In this document: positions 8,907 through 17,388 of the stretch, one piece after another
How positions within the stretch are numbered: the stretch's first letter is position 1
How the letters are laid out: every line of letters begins with the position of its first letter
NCBI GenBank assembly: GCA_963831105.1
Contig: CAWHOS010000003.1
Location: forward strand, 310,001-374,000
Direction of reading: 5' to 3'
DNA length: 64,000 nt
Source: DATFQI01 sp963831105
Lineage (GTDB): Bacteria > Actinomycetota > Thermoleophilia > Solirubrobacterales > Solirubrobacteraceae
Position numbers and translations under genes: made by a program
Notes under the pieces: model-generated
The model's database searches: none
The model's input: only the letters and a program-made list of their open reading frames with translations
What the model was told of the DNA's origin: nothing

Positions 8907-8936
8907 TTGTCCTAAATATGTACCAACTGCTACGGT
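8907..8936 (+). promoter_or_regulatory. Sigma-A-type promoter for the DHA2 MFS gene
   Basis: TTGTCC (8907-8912) and TACGGT (8931-8936) with an 18-bp AT-rich spacer. It would give a leader of about 50 bases before ATG 8995. The spacer is unusually AT-rich for this genome and is the natural place for HxlR binding. Confidence 0.5.
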
Positions 8937-8994
8937 TCCGAAATCTTTTGGTCCCGACCGATGAGTTCTCGACCAGGACGGAGTCTTTAGCCAC

Positions 8995-10491
8995 ATGACC
9001 ACCATCACCACCCCCCAAGAGCAGACGACTGACCGCTCGCGCTGGATCGCCCTCGTGGTGCTGTGCGTGGGCATGCTGATGATCGTGCTGGATGCCACGA
9101 TCGTGAACGTCGCGCTTCCCTCGATCCAGGACGACCTCGGCTTCAGCCAGAGCAACCTGGCCTGGATCGTCAACGCCTACATGATCGCCTTCGGTGGACT
9201 GCTGCTGCTGGCGGGCCGCATCGGCGACCTGATCGGCCAGCGTCGTGTCTTCCTCGCCGGCCTCGCCGTCTTCACGGCCGCTTCGGTCGTGTGCGCGGTC
9301 GCCCCCAGCCAGGGCGCGCTGATCGGCGCGCGCTTCGTGCAGGGCGTCGGCGGCGCGCTGACCTCCGCCGTCATCCTCGGCATGATCGTGACGATGTTCC
9401 CGGAGCCCCGGGAGCAGGCCAAGGCGATCGGCGTCTTCGGCTTCGTCGCCTCCGCCGGCGGCTCGATCGGCCTGCTGGCCGGCGGCGTGCTGACCGAGGC
9501 CATCTCCTGGCACTGGATCTTCTTCATCAACCTGCCGATCGGCATCGCCACCGCCGTGCTGGCGCTGCGCTACGTCCCGGCCGCCGACGGCCTCGGGCTC
9601 CGCGCGGGCGCCGACCTTCCCGGCGCGGCGCTGCTCACCGGCGGCCTGATGCTCGGCGTCTACACGATCCTGCAGGTCTCCGAGAAGGGCTGGGGCGCGA
9701 CCTCCACGCTCGTCCTCGGCGCCGTCTCGGCCGCGCTCGTCACCGCCTTCGTGGTGCGCCAGGCGCGCGTCGCCAACCCGCTGATGCCGCTGCGCCTGTT
9801 CCGCTCGCGCAACGTCGCCGGCGCGAACATCGTGCAGGGCCTCGTCGTGGTCGGCATGTTCGGCATGTTCTTCCTCGGCGCGCTGTACCTGCAGCGGGTG
9901 CTCGGCTACAGCGCGCTCGAGGTCGGGCTGGCGTTCCTGCCGAGCACGATCGTCATGGGCATCCTGTCGATGGGCCTGTCGGGCCGCATCACGATGCGCT
10001 TCGGCGCCAAGCGCGCGCTGATCCCGTCGCTCGTGGCGATCGGCGCCGGCATGCTGCTGTTCGCCCGCACGCCGGTCGACGGCTCCTACGTCGCCGACGT
10101 GATGCCCGCGATGATCCTCGTCGGCATCGGCGCCGGCCTGAGCTTCCCCGCGCTGATGACGCTCGCGATGTCGGGCGCCACGCCGGCCGACTCGGGCCTG
10201 GCCTCCGGCCTGGTCAACACGAGCGCGCAGGTCGGCGGCGCCGTCGGCCTCGCCGTGCTCGCCACGCTCGCGACCGAGCGCACCCGCGGCCTGGTGGCCG
10301 ACGGCGAGGCGCAGATGGCCGCGCTCAACAGCGGCTTCCACCTGGCCTACGTGGTCGGCGCGGCCGTGCTCGTCGCCGCGCTCGTGATCGCCGCCACCGT
10401 GCTGCGTCCCGAGGGCGAGGCGAAGGCCGCTCCCGAGGCCGAGCCCGAGCGCGAGGCCCGGCACCGCGAGCCCGCCTACTCCATGGCCTGA
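8995..10491 (+). CDS. DHA2-family MFS drug exporter (14-TM, EmrB/QacA type)
   Basis: A 498-residue drug:H+ antiporter. MLMIVLDATIVNVALPSIQDDLGFSQSN is the TM1 signature of the DHA2 group, GRIGDLIGQRRVF the loop 2-3 motif, and about fourteen membrane segments follow. The C-terminal ~25 residues are charged and cytoplasmic. It sits alone behind its own promoter, divergent from the HxlR-SCP2 regulator, an arrangement typical of inducible multidrug efflux. A strong hairpin follows the stop. Confidence 0.9.
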   Translation: MTTITTPQEQTTDRSRWIALVVLCVGMLMIVLDATIVNVALPSIQDDLGFSQSNLAWIVNAYMIAFGGLLLLAGRIGDLIGQRRVFLAGLAVFTAASVVCAVAPSQGALIGARFVQGVGGALTSAVILGMIVTMFPEPREQAKAIGVFGFVASAGGSIGLLAGGVLTEAISWHWIFFINLPIGIATAVLALRYVPAADGLGLRAGADLPGAALLTGGLMLGVYTILQVSEKGWGATSTLVLGAVSAALVTAFVVRQARVANPLMPLRLFRSRNVAGANIVQGLVVVGMFGMFFLGALYLQRVLGYSALEVGLAFLPSTIVMGILSMGLSGRITMRFGAKRALIPSLVAIGAGMLLFARTPVDGSYVADVMPAMILVGIGAGLSFPALMTLAMSGATPADSGLASGLVNTSAQVGGAVGLAVLATLATERTRGLVADGEAQMAALNSGFHLAYVVGAAVLVAALVIAATVLRPEGEAKAAPEAEPEREARHREPAYSMA

Positions 10492-10536
10492 TCCACCGTT
10501 CCCCCAGGAACACGCGCCGGTCACCCCGGCGCACCC

Positions 10537-10567
10537 CCGCGAGCGCCGTCACCCCCGGCGCTCGCGG
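10537..10567 (+). terminator. Hairpin terminator after the MFS gene
   Basis: CCGCGAGCGCC at 10537-10547 pairs perfectly with GGCGCTCGCGG at 10557-10567 (11-bp stem, 9-base loop). It follows the stop at 10491 and precedes the DGPF gene at 10587. No T run. Confidence 0.7.
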
Positions 10568-10586
10568 TCGTTGTAGAACACCGTGG

Positions 10587-10940
10587 ATGCCGCGCTTCAT
10601 GCTGCTCATGCACCCCGCCGCCTTCCCGCCGCCGGGCGAGGCCCCGCCGCCCGAGCTGGTCGAGGCGATGATGCGCTTCAACGGCGAGCTGGCCGAGGCC
10701 GGCGTGCTGCTGGCGCTCGATGGGCTCCACCAGCCCGAGGAGGGGGCGCGCGTGCGCTTCGCCGGCGGCCACCCGAGCGTCACCGACGGCCCGTTCACGG
10801 AGGCCAAGGAGCTGATCGGCGGCTTCTGGATGATCCAGGCCTCCTCGCGGGAGGAGGCGGTCGAGTGGGCGCGGCGCTGCCCGGCGCGGGACGGCGACAT
10901 GATCGAGGTGCGCCAGGTGCAGGCCGCGCCGGGCGACTGA
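10587..10940 (+). CDS. YCII/DGPF-domain protein
   Basis: A 117-residue single-domain protein with the name-giving motif in VTDGPFTEAKELIGGFWMIQ (residues ~68-87), preceded by MPRFMLLMHP and followed by EAVEWARRCP and a short acidic tail. DGPF proteins are small ferredoxin-like-fold proteins of uncertain biochemical role. The next gene is an ECF42-type sigma factor, the standard partner of DGPF genes, and the pair is only 4 bp apart. Start is ATG 10587; the GTG at 10583 is in another frame. Confidence 0.88.
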   Translation: MPRFMLLMHPAAFPPPGEAPPPELVEAMMRFNGELAEAGVLLALDGLHQPEEGARVRFAGGHPSVTDGPFTEAKELIGGFWMIQASSREEAVEWARRCPARDGDMIEVRQVQAAPGD

Positions 10941-10944
10941 TCGG

Positions 10945-12188
10945 GTGGCCGCGAGCGTCACCGAGCGCACCGTCGAGGCCGTCTGGCGGATCGAGTCCGC
11001 GCGGCTGATCGCCGGCCTCGCGCGGACGGTCCGCGACGTCGGCCTCGCCGAGGACCTCGCGCAGGACGCGCTCGTGGTGGCGCTCGAGACGTGGCCGCGC
11101 TCCGGCGTGCCCGACAACCCCGGCGCGTGGCTGATGGCGACCGCCAAGCACCGGGCGATCGACACGCTCCGCCGCGGCGCCACGCTGGACCGCAAGCACG
11201 AGCAGATCGCCCGCGAGCTCGAGACCGAGGCCGAGCCCGACCTCGACGCGGCGCTCGACGACGACATCGGCGACGACCTGCTGCGGCTCGTGTTCACGAC
11301 CTGCCATCCCGTCCTGGGAACCGAGGGCCGGATCGCGCTCACGCTGCGGCTGCTGGGCGGGCTGACCACCGCGGAGATCGCGCGCGCCTTCCTCGTGCCG
11401 GAGACGACGCTCGCGCAGCGGATCACGCGCGCCAAGCGCACGCTCGCCGACGCCGGCGTGCCGTTCGAGGTGCCTTCTGGCGACGAGCGCGTGAGCGGCT
11501 CGGCTCCGTGCTCGAGGTCGTCTACCTGATCTTCAACGAGGGCTACTCGGCCACCGCCGGCGACGACTGGATGCGTCCCGCGCTGTGCGAGGACGCGCTG
11601 CGGCTCGGGCGCATCCTCGCCCGGATCCTGCCCGGCGAGGGCGAGGTGCACGGGCTCGTGGCGCTGATGGAGATCCAGCAGTCGCGCGCCCGCGCGCGCG
11701 TCGGTCCGGGGGGCGAGCCGGTGCTGCTGGCCGACCAGGACCGCACGCGCTGGGACCGGCTGCTGATCGCGCGCGGGCTCGCCGCGCTGGCACGCGCCAC
11801 CGAGCTCGGCGGCCTCGGGCCGTACGGGCTGCAGGCGGCGATCGCCGCCTGCCACGCGCGGGCGCGCAGCGCGGAGGAGACCGACTGGGTGCAGATCACG
11901 CGGCTCTACGGCGCGCTCGCCGCACTCGCCCCGTCGCCGGTCGTCGAGCTCAACCGCGCCGTCGCGATCTCGATGGCGGACGGTCCCGGCGCCGGCCTGG
12001 CCGCCGTCGACGCGATCGCGGCCGAGCCGGCGCTGCGCGAGTACCACCTGCTGCACGCGGTGCGCGGCGACCTGCTCGAGCGGCTCGGCCGCCATGCCGA
12101 GGCGAGCGCCGAGTTCACGCGCGCCGCGGGCCTCACGCGCAACGCGCGCGAGCGGGAGCTGCTGCTGGCCCGCACACGCGACGGCTGA
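10945..12188 (+). CDS. ECF42-type RNA polymerase sigma factor with DUF6596 and long C-terminal extension (one frameshift)
   Basis: Sigma region 2 is visible at about residues 15-80 (LAEDLAQDALVVALETWP... AWLMATAKHRAIDTLRR) and region 4 at ~125-165 (GGLTTAEIARAFLVPETTLAQRITRAKR). Then comes VVYLIFNEGYSATAGDDWMR (DUF6596) and a ~200-residue TPR-like helical extension ending ARTRDG. This layout is the ECF42 group, which is genetically linked to DGPF genes and regulates them. The reading frame changes by -1 near 11490-11505; restoring one base joins both parts into a protein of about 414 residues of normal family length. Start GTG 10945 follows the DGPF stop by 4 bp. The break could be a sequence error. 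Confidence 0.85.
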
Positions 12189-12213
12189 CGCGTTTGTCAC
12201 CCTGTTGCGCTCG

Positions 12214-12957
12214 ATGGCCAGCCAGCCCCTGATCGGCATCACCACCTCCGAGGTCCGCCGGCCGGAGATCAACCACCCGCTCCCCGAGAGCGAGCCGCCC
12301 CAGCCCGAGCTGGCGCTGGGCATGCCCTACGTGCGCGCACTCGCGCGGTCGGGCGCGATCCCGGTGGTGCTGCCGCCGCTGGCGGCCGAGCTCGTCCCGG
12401 CCCTGCTGCGCCCGCTCGCCGCGATCTGCCTGTCCGGCGGCCCGGACATCGACCCGGCCGCCTACGGCGCCGCGCGGCACGCGGAGCTCGGGCCGACCGA
12501 GCCGGACCTCGACGCCTTCGAGCTGGCCGTCGCGCAGACGGCCGACGCCGCCGGCCTGCCGATCCTCGGCATCTGCCGCGGCTGCCAGGCGCTCAACGTC
12601 GCGCGCGGCGGCACGCTGCGCCAGCACCTGCCCGACCATCGCCAGACCCAGCCGGGCTGGACCGTCACGCACGACGTCGCGGTCGAGCCGGGCTCGCTGC
12701 TCGCGAGCGCCGTCGGCGCGGAGGCGCTGCGCGTGAACTCCTTCCACCATCAGGCCGTCGAGCGGCTCGGCGCCGGCCTGCGGTCGGTGGCGTGGGCGCC
12801 GGACGGCACGGTCGAGGGGATCGAGGCCGACGACGGGCGCTTCGTGCTGGGCGTCCAGTGGCACGCGGAGACGCTCGACGAGGTCGAGCGCCCGCAGGCG
12901 CAGCTGTTCGCCGCGCTCGTCGAGGCCGCGCGCGAAGGCGCGGCGGCGCTGCGCTGA
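12214..12957 (+). CDS. Class I glutamine amidotransferase-like hydrolase (peptidase C26, PuuD-like)
   Basis: A 247-residue protein of the gamma-glutamyl-gamma-aminobutyrate hydrolase family. SGGPDIDPAAYG (residues ~73-84), the nucleophile elbow GICRGCQALNVARGG with catalytic Cys, the partner region VNSFHHQAV, and GVQWHAET with the catalytic His and Glu are all present. It cleaves a gamma-glutamyl amide in known relatives. Only 1 bp separates its stop from the GTG of the N-acetylglutaminylglutamine amidotransferase-like gene, which suggests the two act on the same glutamine-derived compound. Confidence 0.88.
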   Translation: MASQPLIGITTSEVRRPEINHPLPESEPPQPELALGMPYVRALARSGAIPVVLPPLAAELVPALLRPLAAICLSGGPDIDPAAYGAARHAELGPTEPDLDAFELAVAQTADAAGLPILGICRGCQALNVARGGTLRQHLPDHRQTQPGWTVTHDVAVEPGSLLASAVGAEALRVNSFHHQAVERLGAGLRSVAWAPDGTVEGIEADDGRFVLGVQWHAETLDEVERPQAQLFAALVEAAREGAAALR

Positions 12958-12958
12958 C

Positions 12959-14723
12959 GTGTGCGGCTTCGGCGTCGAGCTGAGGCGTGACGCGCCGCCC
13001 GACCGCGCGGCGCTGGAGCGCATGCGCGACTCGCTGGCGCCGCGCGGTCCGGACGGCGAGGGCATCTGGCTCGACGGCAGCGCGGGGATGGTGCACCGGA
13101 GGCTGGCGATCATCGACCTCTCCGAGCTGGGCGCCCAGCCGATGCGCGACGAGGCGCTCGGCCTCGCCGTCGTGTTCAACGGCTGCATCTACAACCACCG
13201 CGAGCTGCGCGCCGAGCTCGAGCAGCTCGGCCACGCCTTCCGCTCGACCTCGGACACCGAGGTGGTGCTGCGCGGCTGGCGCCAGTGGGGCGAGGGGCTG
13301 CTCGACCGGCTCGCCGGGATGTTCGCCTTCGCGCTGCTGGAGACCGGCAGCGGCCGCTGCGTGCTGGTGCGCGACCGGCTCGGGATCAAGCCGCTCTATC
13401 TCGCCGAGCTCCCGGGCGGCGGCCTGCGCGCCGCCTCCACGCTGCCCGCGCTGCTGGCCGCCGGGGACGTCGACACGAGCGTCGACCCGGTCGCGCTGCA
13501 CCACTACCTGAGCTGGCACTCGGTCGTGCCCGCGCCGCGCACGATCCTCAACGGCGTCCGCAAGCTCCCGCCGGCCACGCTGCTGGTCGTCGAGCCCGAC
13601 GGCACGCGACGGCAGCGGGAGTACTGGAACCCGCCGCACGAACGCGACGGCGACCGCTCTGCCGAGGAGTGGCGCGACGCGCTGCTGGACGCGCTGCGCG
13701 TCGCCGTCCGGCGGCGCATGGTCTCCGACGTCCCGGTCGGCGTGCTGCTGTCGGGCGGGCTGGACTCGAGCCTGATCGTGGCGCTGCTGGCCGAGCAGGG
13801 CCAGCGCGGGCTGGCGACGTTCTCGATCGGCTTCCCCGACGCGGGCGGGCGCGAGGGCAACGAGTTCGCGTTCTCCGATCTCGTCGCGCGCGAGTTCGGC
13901 ACGGACCACCACCAGATCCGCGTCGGGACGGACGAGCTCGTCGAGGCGCTCCCGAGCGCGATCGCGGCGATGAGCGAGCCGATGGTCTCGCACGACTGCG
14001 TCGCGTTCTGGCTGCTCGCGCAGGCCGTCAGCCGCGAGCGCAAGGTCGTGCAGTCGGGGCAGGGCGCCGACGAGGTGCTCGGCGGCTACAGCTGGTACCC
14101 GCCGCTGCTCGAGGCGCCGGGCAGCGGCCTCGACGCCTACGCGGCGGAGTTCTTCGACCGCGACCACGCGGCAGCTGGGCGAGCTGACCGGCGCGGCCGC
14201 CGGCGAGGACGTCTCGCGGGCGTACGCGGCGGAGTGGTTCGAGCGTGCGGGCGCCGCCACGCCGGTCGACCGCGCGCTGCGGATCGACACGCGCGTGATG
14301 CTCGTCGACGACCCGGTCAAGCGCGTCGACAACATGACGATGGCGCACGGGCTCGAGGCCCGCACGCCGTTCCTGGACCACGAGCTCGTCGAGCTCGCCG
14401 CCGCGATCCCGCCGGAGCTCAAGCTCGCCTCAGGCGGCAAGGGGATCCTCAAGGCCGCGAGCCGCGGCGTCGTGCCCGACGCGGTGATCGACCGCGAGAA
14501 GGGCTACTTCCCGGTCCCCGCGCTGTCGCACCTCGAGGAGCCCGTGCTCGGCATGGTCCGGGACGCGCTGCTCTCCCCCGCCGCGCGCGACCGCGGCCTC
14601 TTCCGCCCCGAGGTCGTCGACGCGATGCTCGCCGACCCCAACGCGCACCGCACGAACCTCGACGGCTCGACGCTGTGGCAGCTCGGCCTGCTCGAGCTCT
14701 GGCTCCAGTCGCACCTCGGTTGA
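12959..14723 (+). CDS. N-acetylglutaminylglutamine amidotransferase-like (asparagine synthase family), one frameshift
   Basis: Begins GTG-Cys so that after Met removal Cys is the N-terminal nucleophile of the glutaminase domain (residues 1-~200: RGPDGEGIW, HRRLAIIDLSE, FNGCIYNHRELR). The synthetase domain has the PP-loop LLSGGLDSSLI near residue 263. The text strongly resembles the trio_amidotrans (NAGGN amidotransferase) branch: MSEPMVSHD, VVQSGQGADEVLGGYSWYPPLLEA, FFDRDH, LVDDPVKRVDNMTMAHGLEAR, EKGYFPVPAL. The branch makes the compatible solute N-acetylglutaminylglutamine amide. One extra base near 14168-14173 shifts the frame; removing it gives a continuous protein of about 588 residues. 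The usual GNAT/ATP-grasp partner is not in this window. Confidence 0.85.
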
Positions 14724-14748
14724 CAGCGACAACATCCCCCGGCAGGAT
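14720..14748 (+). promoter_or_regulatory. Promoter for the SGNH hydrolase gene
   Basis: TTGACA (14720-14725) and CAGGAT (14743-14748) with a 17-bp spacer. The -35 overlaps the stop codon of the preceding amidotransferase gene, so the hydrolase probably has its own transcript. Confidence 0.5.
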
Positions 14749-14780
14749 CGCGCCACCGAGATCCGGAGGAGGGGGAAGTG

Positions 14781-15986
14781 ATGCGGGCGGTGCGCGCGTG
14801 GCTGGTCGTCTGTGGGGTCGTGCTCGGACTGGCGCCGCCGGCGCTGGCGGACGGGCCCGGGGTCGGCACGGCCACGGTGGTGACGCTCGGCGACTCGGCG
14901 ATCTCCGGTGAGGCCGGGCGCTGGGCCGGCAACACGAACGGCTCCCCGTCGCGCGCCGACGCGCTCGGCTCGACCGCCTACTGGGACACGCCCACTGGCG
15001 AGGCGATCCCCGGCTGCCACCGCTCCAAGGCCGCCCAGGCCCACATCGGCGGCGGCGTGCTGAGCGCCAACCTCGCGTGCTCCGGCGCGCGCACGACCAC
15101 GACCGGGACGGGCTCGGGCCAGACCTTCAAGCCGGGCATCGACTTCTACTCCGACACCTCCGGCCGCGTGGGCCAGGCGCTGGCGCTCGAGCGCTACGCC
15201 CGCACCCGCAACGTCAAGGCCGTCGTCGTGATGATCGGCGCCAACAACTACGGCTTCGCGGCCATCGTCGAGCGCTGCGTGACCAACTGGGCGACCTCCC
15301 CGTCGTGGTGGAAGAACTACTGCAGCGACGACTCCGACATGACGTCGCGCTTCACCGCCACGCGCCAGCAGCAGGAGACCGCCAACGTCCGCGACGCGCT
15401 GCTGCGCGTCCGCCTGGCGATGACCAACGCCGGTTACAAGGACGACCAGTACAAGATCATCGCCCAGACCTACTGGACCCCGATCCCGCGCAGCACGGGC
15501 TTCCGCTACGGCGAGACCGGCTGGACGCGCCAGTCCGTGGGCGGCTGCGGCATCTGGAACCGCGACGCGAACTGGGCGCACGACACGGTCGTGGCGGCGA
15601 TGAACGGCAGCGTGCGCAACGGCGCCGCGCTGGCCGTGCAGGCCGGGATCGGCAACCTCGTCGTGCTCGACCTCCAGAACGCGCTCGACGGGCGGCGGCT
15701 GTGCGAGTCCGGCGTGGGCCTGCTGGAGGAGGCCGGCCTGGCGACCTGGCAGAGCCAGGGCGCCGTGGACCGCTCCGAGTGGGTGTCGCAGATCCGCACC
15801 GCGACCACGATCTTCGGCCCCTACCAGCTCCAGGAGGGGAGCCACGCCAGCTACTGGGGCCAGCTCGCGATGCGCAACTGCCTGCGGCAGGCCTACAACG
15901 GGGGCGCCGTGGTCGGCGGACGCTGCGTGCGCGTCGCGAACGGGCTGAACGCGAGCGGCGAGCCGCAGATGGGGTTGGTCCCATAA
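14781..15986 (+). CDS. Secreted SGNH/GDSL-family hydrolase
   Basis: A 401-residue exported esterase/lipase-like protein. Residues 1-~24 form a signal peptide ending PPALADG. TLGDSAISGEAGRW holds block I with the nucleophilic Ser, VVMIGANNYGF is the block III Asn region and EGSHASYWGQ near the end carries a candidate catalytic His. Six or more Cys residues suggest disulfides outside the cell. ATG 14781 is chosen over the adjoining GTG 14778 because GGAGGAGGGGG lies at a suitable distance. Natural substrate is unknown. Confidence 0.85.
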   Translation: MRAVRAWLVVCGVVLGLAPPALADGPGVGTATVVTLGDSAISGEAGRWAGNTNGSPSRADALGSTAYWDTPTGEAIPGCHRSKAAQAHIGGGVLSANLACSGARTTTTGTGSGQTFKPGIDFYSDTSGRVGQALALERYARTRNVKAVVVMIGANNYGFAAIVERCVTNWATSPSWWKNYCSDDSDMTSRFTATRQQQETANVRDALLRVRLAMTNAGYKDDQYKIIAQTYWTPIPRSTGFRYGETGWTRQSVGGCGIWNRDANWAHDTVVAAMNGSVRNGAALAVQAGIGNLVVLDLQNALDGRRLCESGVGLLEEAGLATWQSQGAVDRSEWVSQIRTATTIFGPYQLQEGSHASYWGQLAMRNCLRQAYNGGAVVGGRCVRVANGLNASGEPQMGLVP

Positions 15987-16044
15987 TCACGCACTAGAAT
16001 CCCTCGTGCAGGTCGCCCGCCGCCGAGGTTGGAGGCGTGGGACA

Positions 16045-16089
16045 GGCGGTTCATACGCCGGTGGGCGGGACCCTCTGAGTCAGGAGGGT
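16045..16089 (+). promoter_or_regulatory. Two small hairpins in the leader before the MpsC-like gene
   Basis: The 177-bp gap 15987-16163 contains GGCG/CGCC at 16045-16048 and 16056-16059 and then ACCCTC/GAGGGT at 16070-16075 and 16084-16089. They could belong to a structured leader of the gene at 16164. I could not match the sequence to any riboswitch consensus I know, so the function is open. Confidence 0.25.
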
Positions 16090-16163
16090 GCCGGGCATCG
16101 CTCCAAGCCTTCCCTTCGGAGGATCCGCGATGTTCCCCGCCTGCACGACCGACTTCACAGCCC

Positions 16164-16583
16164 ATGGACCACCAAGACCTGAAGACCGAGATGCCGGCCG
16201 AGCAGCTCGTCCACGCGGCCGGCGGGAGCATGCCCGACGAGCCGGGCGGCTCGGTGCGCGCCGCCCTGGCGAACGCCATGGTCGGCATGAAGAAGCAGTT
16301 CTACGGCCGCGGCCCGACCGCGGCGAAGGCCTGGATCCTCGACGACTACGTCTTCGTGGCGCTCGAGGGCGGGCTGACGCGCAACGAGGAGACCTTGCTG
16401 GCGGATGGCAAGGAGGACCTCGTCCGCTCCTATCGACTCTCCTTCCAGGAGACGATGACCAGCGTCGTCACGCAGGCGGTGACGGAGATCACCGGCCGGC
16501 GCGTGCTCACCTATCACAGCCAGATCGTGTTCGACCCGACGCGGACGTTCGAGATGTTCGTGCTCGAGCCACAGCAGCCGTAG
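16164..16583 (+). CDS. DUF2294/MpsC-family protein
   Basis: A 139-residue soluble protein. The core MVGMKKQFYGRGPTAAKAWILDDYVFVALEGGLTRNEETLLADGKEDLVRSYR followed by FQETM and LTYHSQIVFDPTRTFEMFVLE matches the DUF2294 pattern (pfam now calls it MpsC, after a Na+-linked membrane-potential system in Staphylococcus). The partners MpsA and MpsB are not present nearby, so the membrane-potential role should not be assumed. ATG 16164 is used; the frame is open further upstream but the conserved region begins after this Met. Confidence 0.75.
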   Translation: MDHQDLKTEMPAEQLVHAAGGSMPDEPGGSVRAALANAMVGMKKQFYGRGPTAAKAWILDDYVFVALEGGLTRNEETLLADGKEDLVRSYRLSFQETMTSVVTQAVTEITGRRVLTYHSQIVFDPTRTFEMFVLEPQQP

Positions 16584-16592
16584 ACCGGGAGG

Positions 16593-16614
16593 GCGAGGGC
16601 GGCGGCACCCTCGC
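16593..16614. terminator. Short hairpin between MpsC-like and Crp-like genes
   Basis: GCGAGGG (16593-16599) pairs with CCCTCGC (16608-16614) across an 8-base loop, placed 7 bp before the ATG at 16621. It could be a weak terminator or could affect initiation of the Crp-like gene. Confidence 0.4.
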
Positions 16615-16620
16615 GCGGTC

Positions 16621-17388
16621 ATGAGCGACCGCCCGAGGATCCCGCTGCTGCGGCTCGACCCGCAGCTCGGCCAGCGGATGCCGAGGGACAGGCGCGAGGC
16701 CGCCGACACCGCCCTGCCCGTCCAGGTCGCCCGCGTACGCCAGGGCGAGTGGGAGATCGGCGGCGGGCGCTGCTCGGACCACCTCGGCGTGCTCATCCTG
16801 GAGGGCGTGGTGGCCCACGACGTGCTGATGGGCGGCACGGCGAGCACCGAGCTGCTCGGCCCGGGCGACCTGCTGCAGCCGTGGATGCACGAGACCCAGC
16901 CGCTGCTCGGCCGCACGGCCCGCTGGTTCGTGCTGGCCGAGTGCCGGGTCGCGCTGCTCGACCGCCAGTTCTCCTGGCAGCTCGGGAGCTGGCCCGAGGT
17001 CAACGCCGCGCTGATGGGCCGCCTGGGCGAGCGCTCCGAGCGGCTGGCCACCGCGCAGGCGATCTCCAAGCTCACGCGCGTCGACCGCCGCGTGCTCGCG
17101 TTCCTGTGGCACCTGGCGGAGCGCTGGGGGCGCGTGACGTCGGGCGGGGTGCTCGTCCCGCTGACGCTGTCGCATCGCATGCTCGGGCAGATCGTCGGCG
17201 CGCGCCGGCCCACGGTCACCGCCGCCGTGCGCCTGCTGGTCGACTCCGGCGAGGTCGTGCGCCGCGACGACGGGAGCTGGCTGCTGACGGGCGACGGCGC
17301 TCGCGCCTTGGACGTCGACGAGCCGAGCCCGGCGGTCGCGCCGCGGCGCCGGATGCTCGTGAGCCGCGAGCGGCCGGCCGAGGTCTAG
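16621..17388 (+). CDS. Crp/Fnr-family transcriptional regulator
   Basis: A 255-residue protein with an N-terminal cyclic-nucleotide-binding-like beta-barrel (residues ~35-130, LGVLILEGVVAHDVLMGG... LLGPGDLLQPW) and a C-terminal winged helix (LSHRMLGQIVGARRPTVTAAVRLLVDSGEVVRRDDGSWLL). No Cys cluster for an iron-sulfur centre is visible, so an Fnr-type sensor is unlikely. It is convergent with copA and overlaps its end by 4 bp, with no sign of joint regulation. Ligand and targets are unknown. Confidence 0.85.
   Translation: MSDRPRIPLLRLDPQLGQRMPRDRREAADTALPVQVARVRQGEWEIGGGRCSDHLGVLILEGVVAHDVLMGGTASTELLGPGDLLQPWMHETQPLLGRTARWFVLAECRVALLDRQFSWQLGSWPEVNAALMGRLGERSERLATAQAISKLTRVDRRVLAFLWHLAERWGRVTSGGVLVPLTLSHRMLGQIVGARRPTVTAAVRLLVDSGEVVRRDDGSWLLTGDGARALDVDEPSPAVAPRRRMLVSRERPAEV

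Noticed and set aside
16021..16130. Known riboswitch (TPP, FMN, cobalamin, c-di-GMP, ydaO) in the leader before the MpsC-like gene
   Set aside because: None of the conserved cores I remember for these classes is present; only simple hairpins remain.
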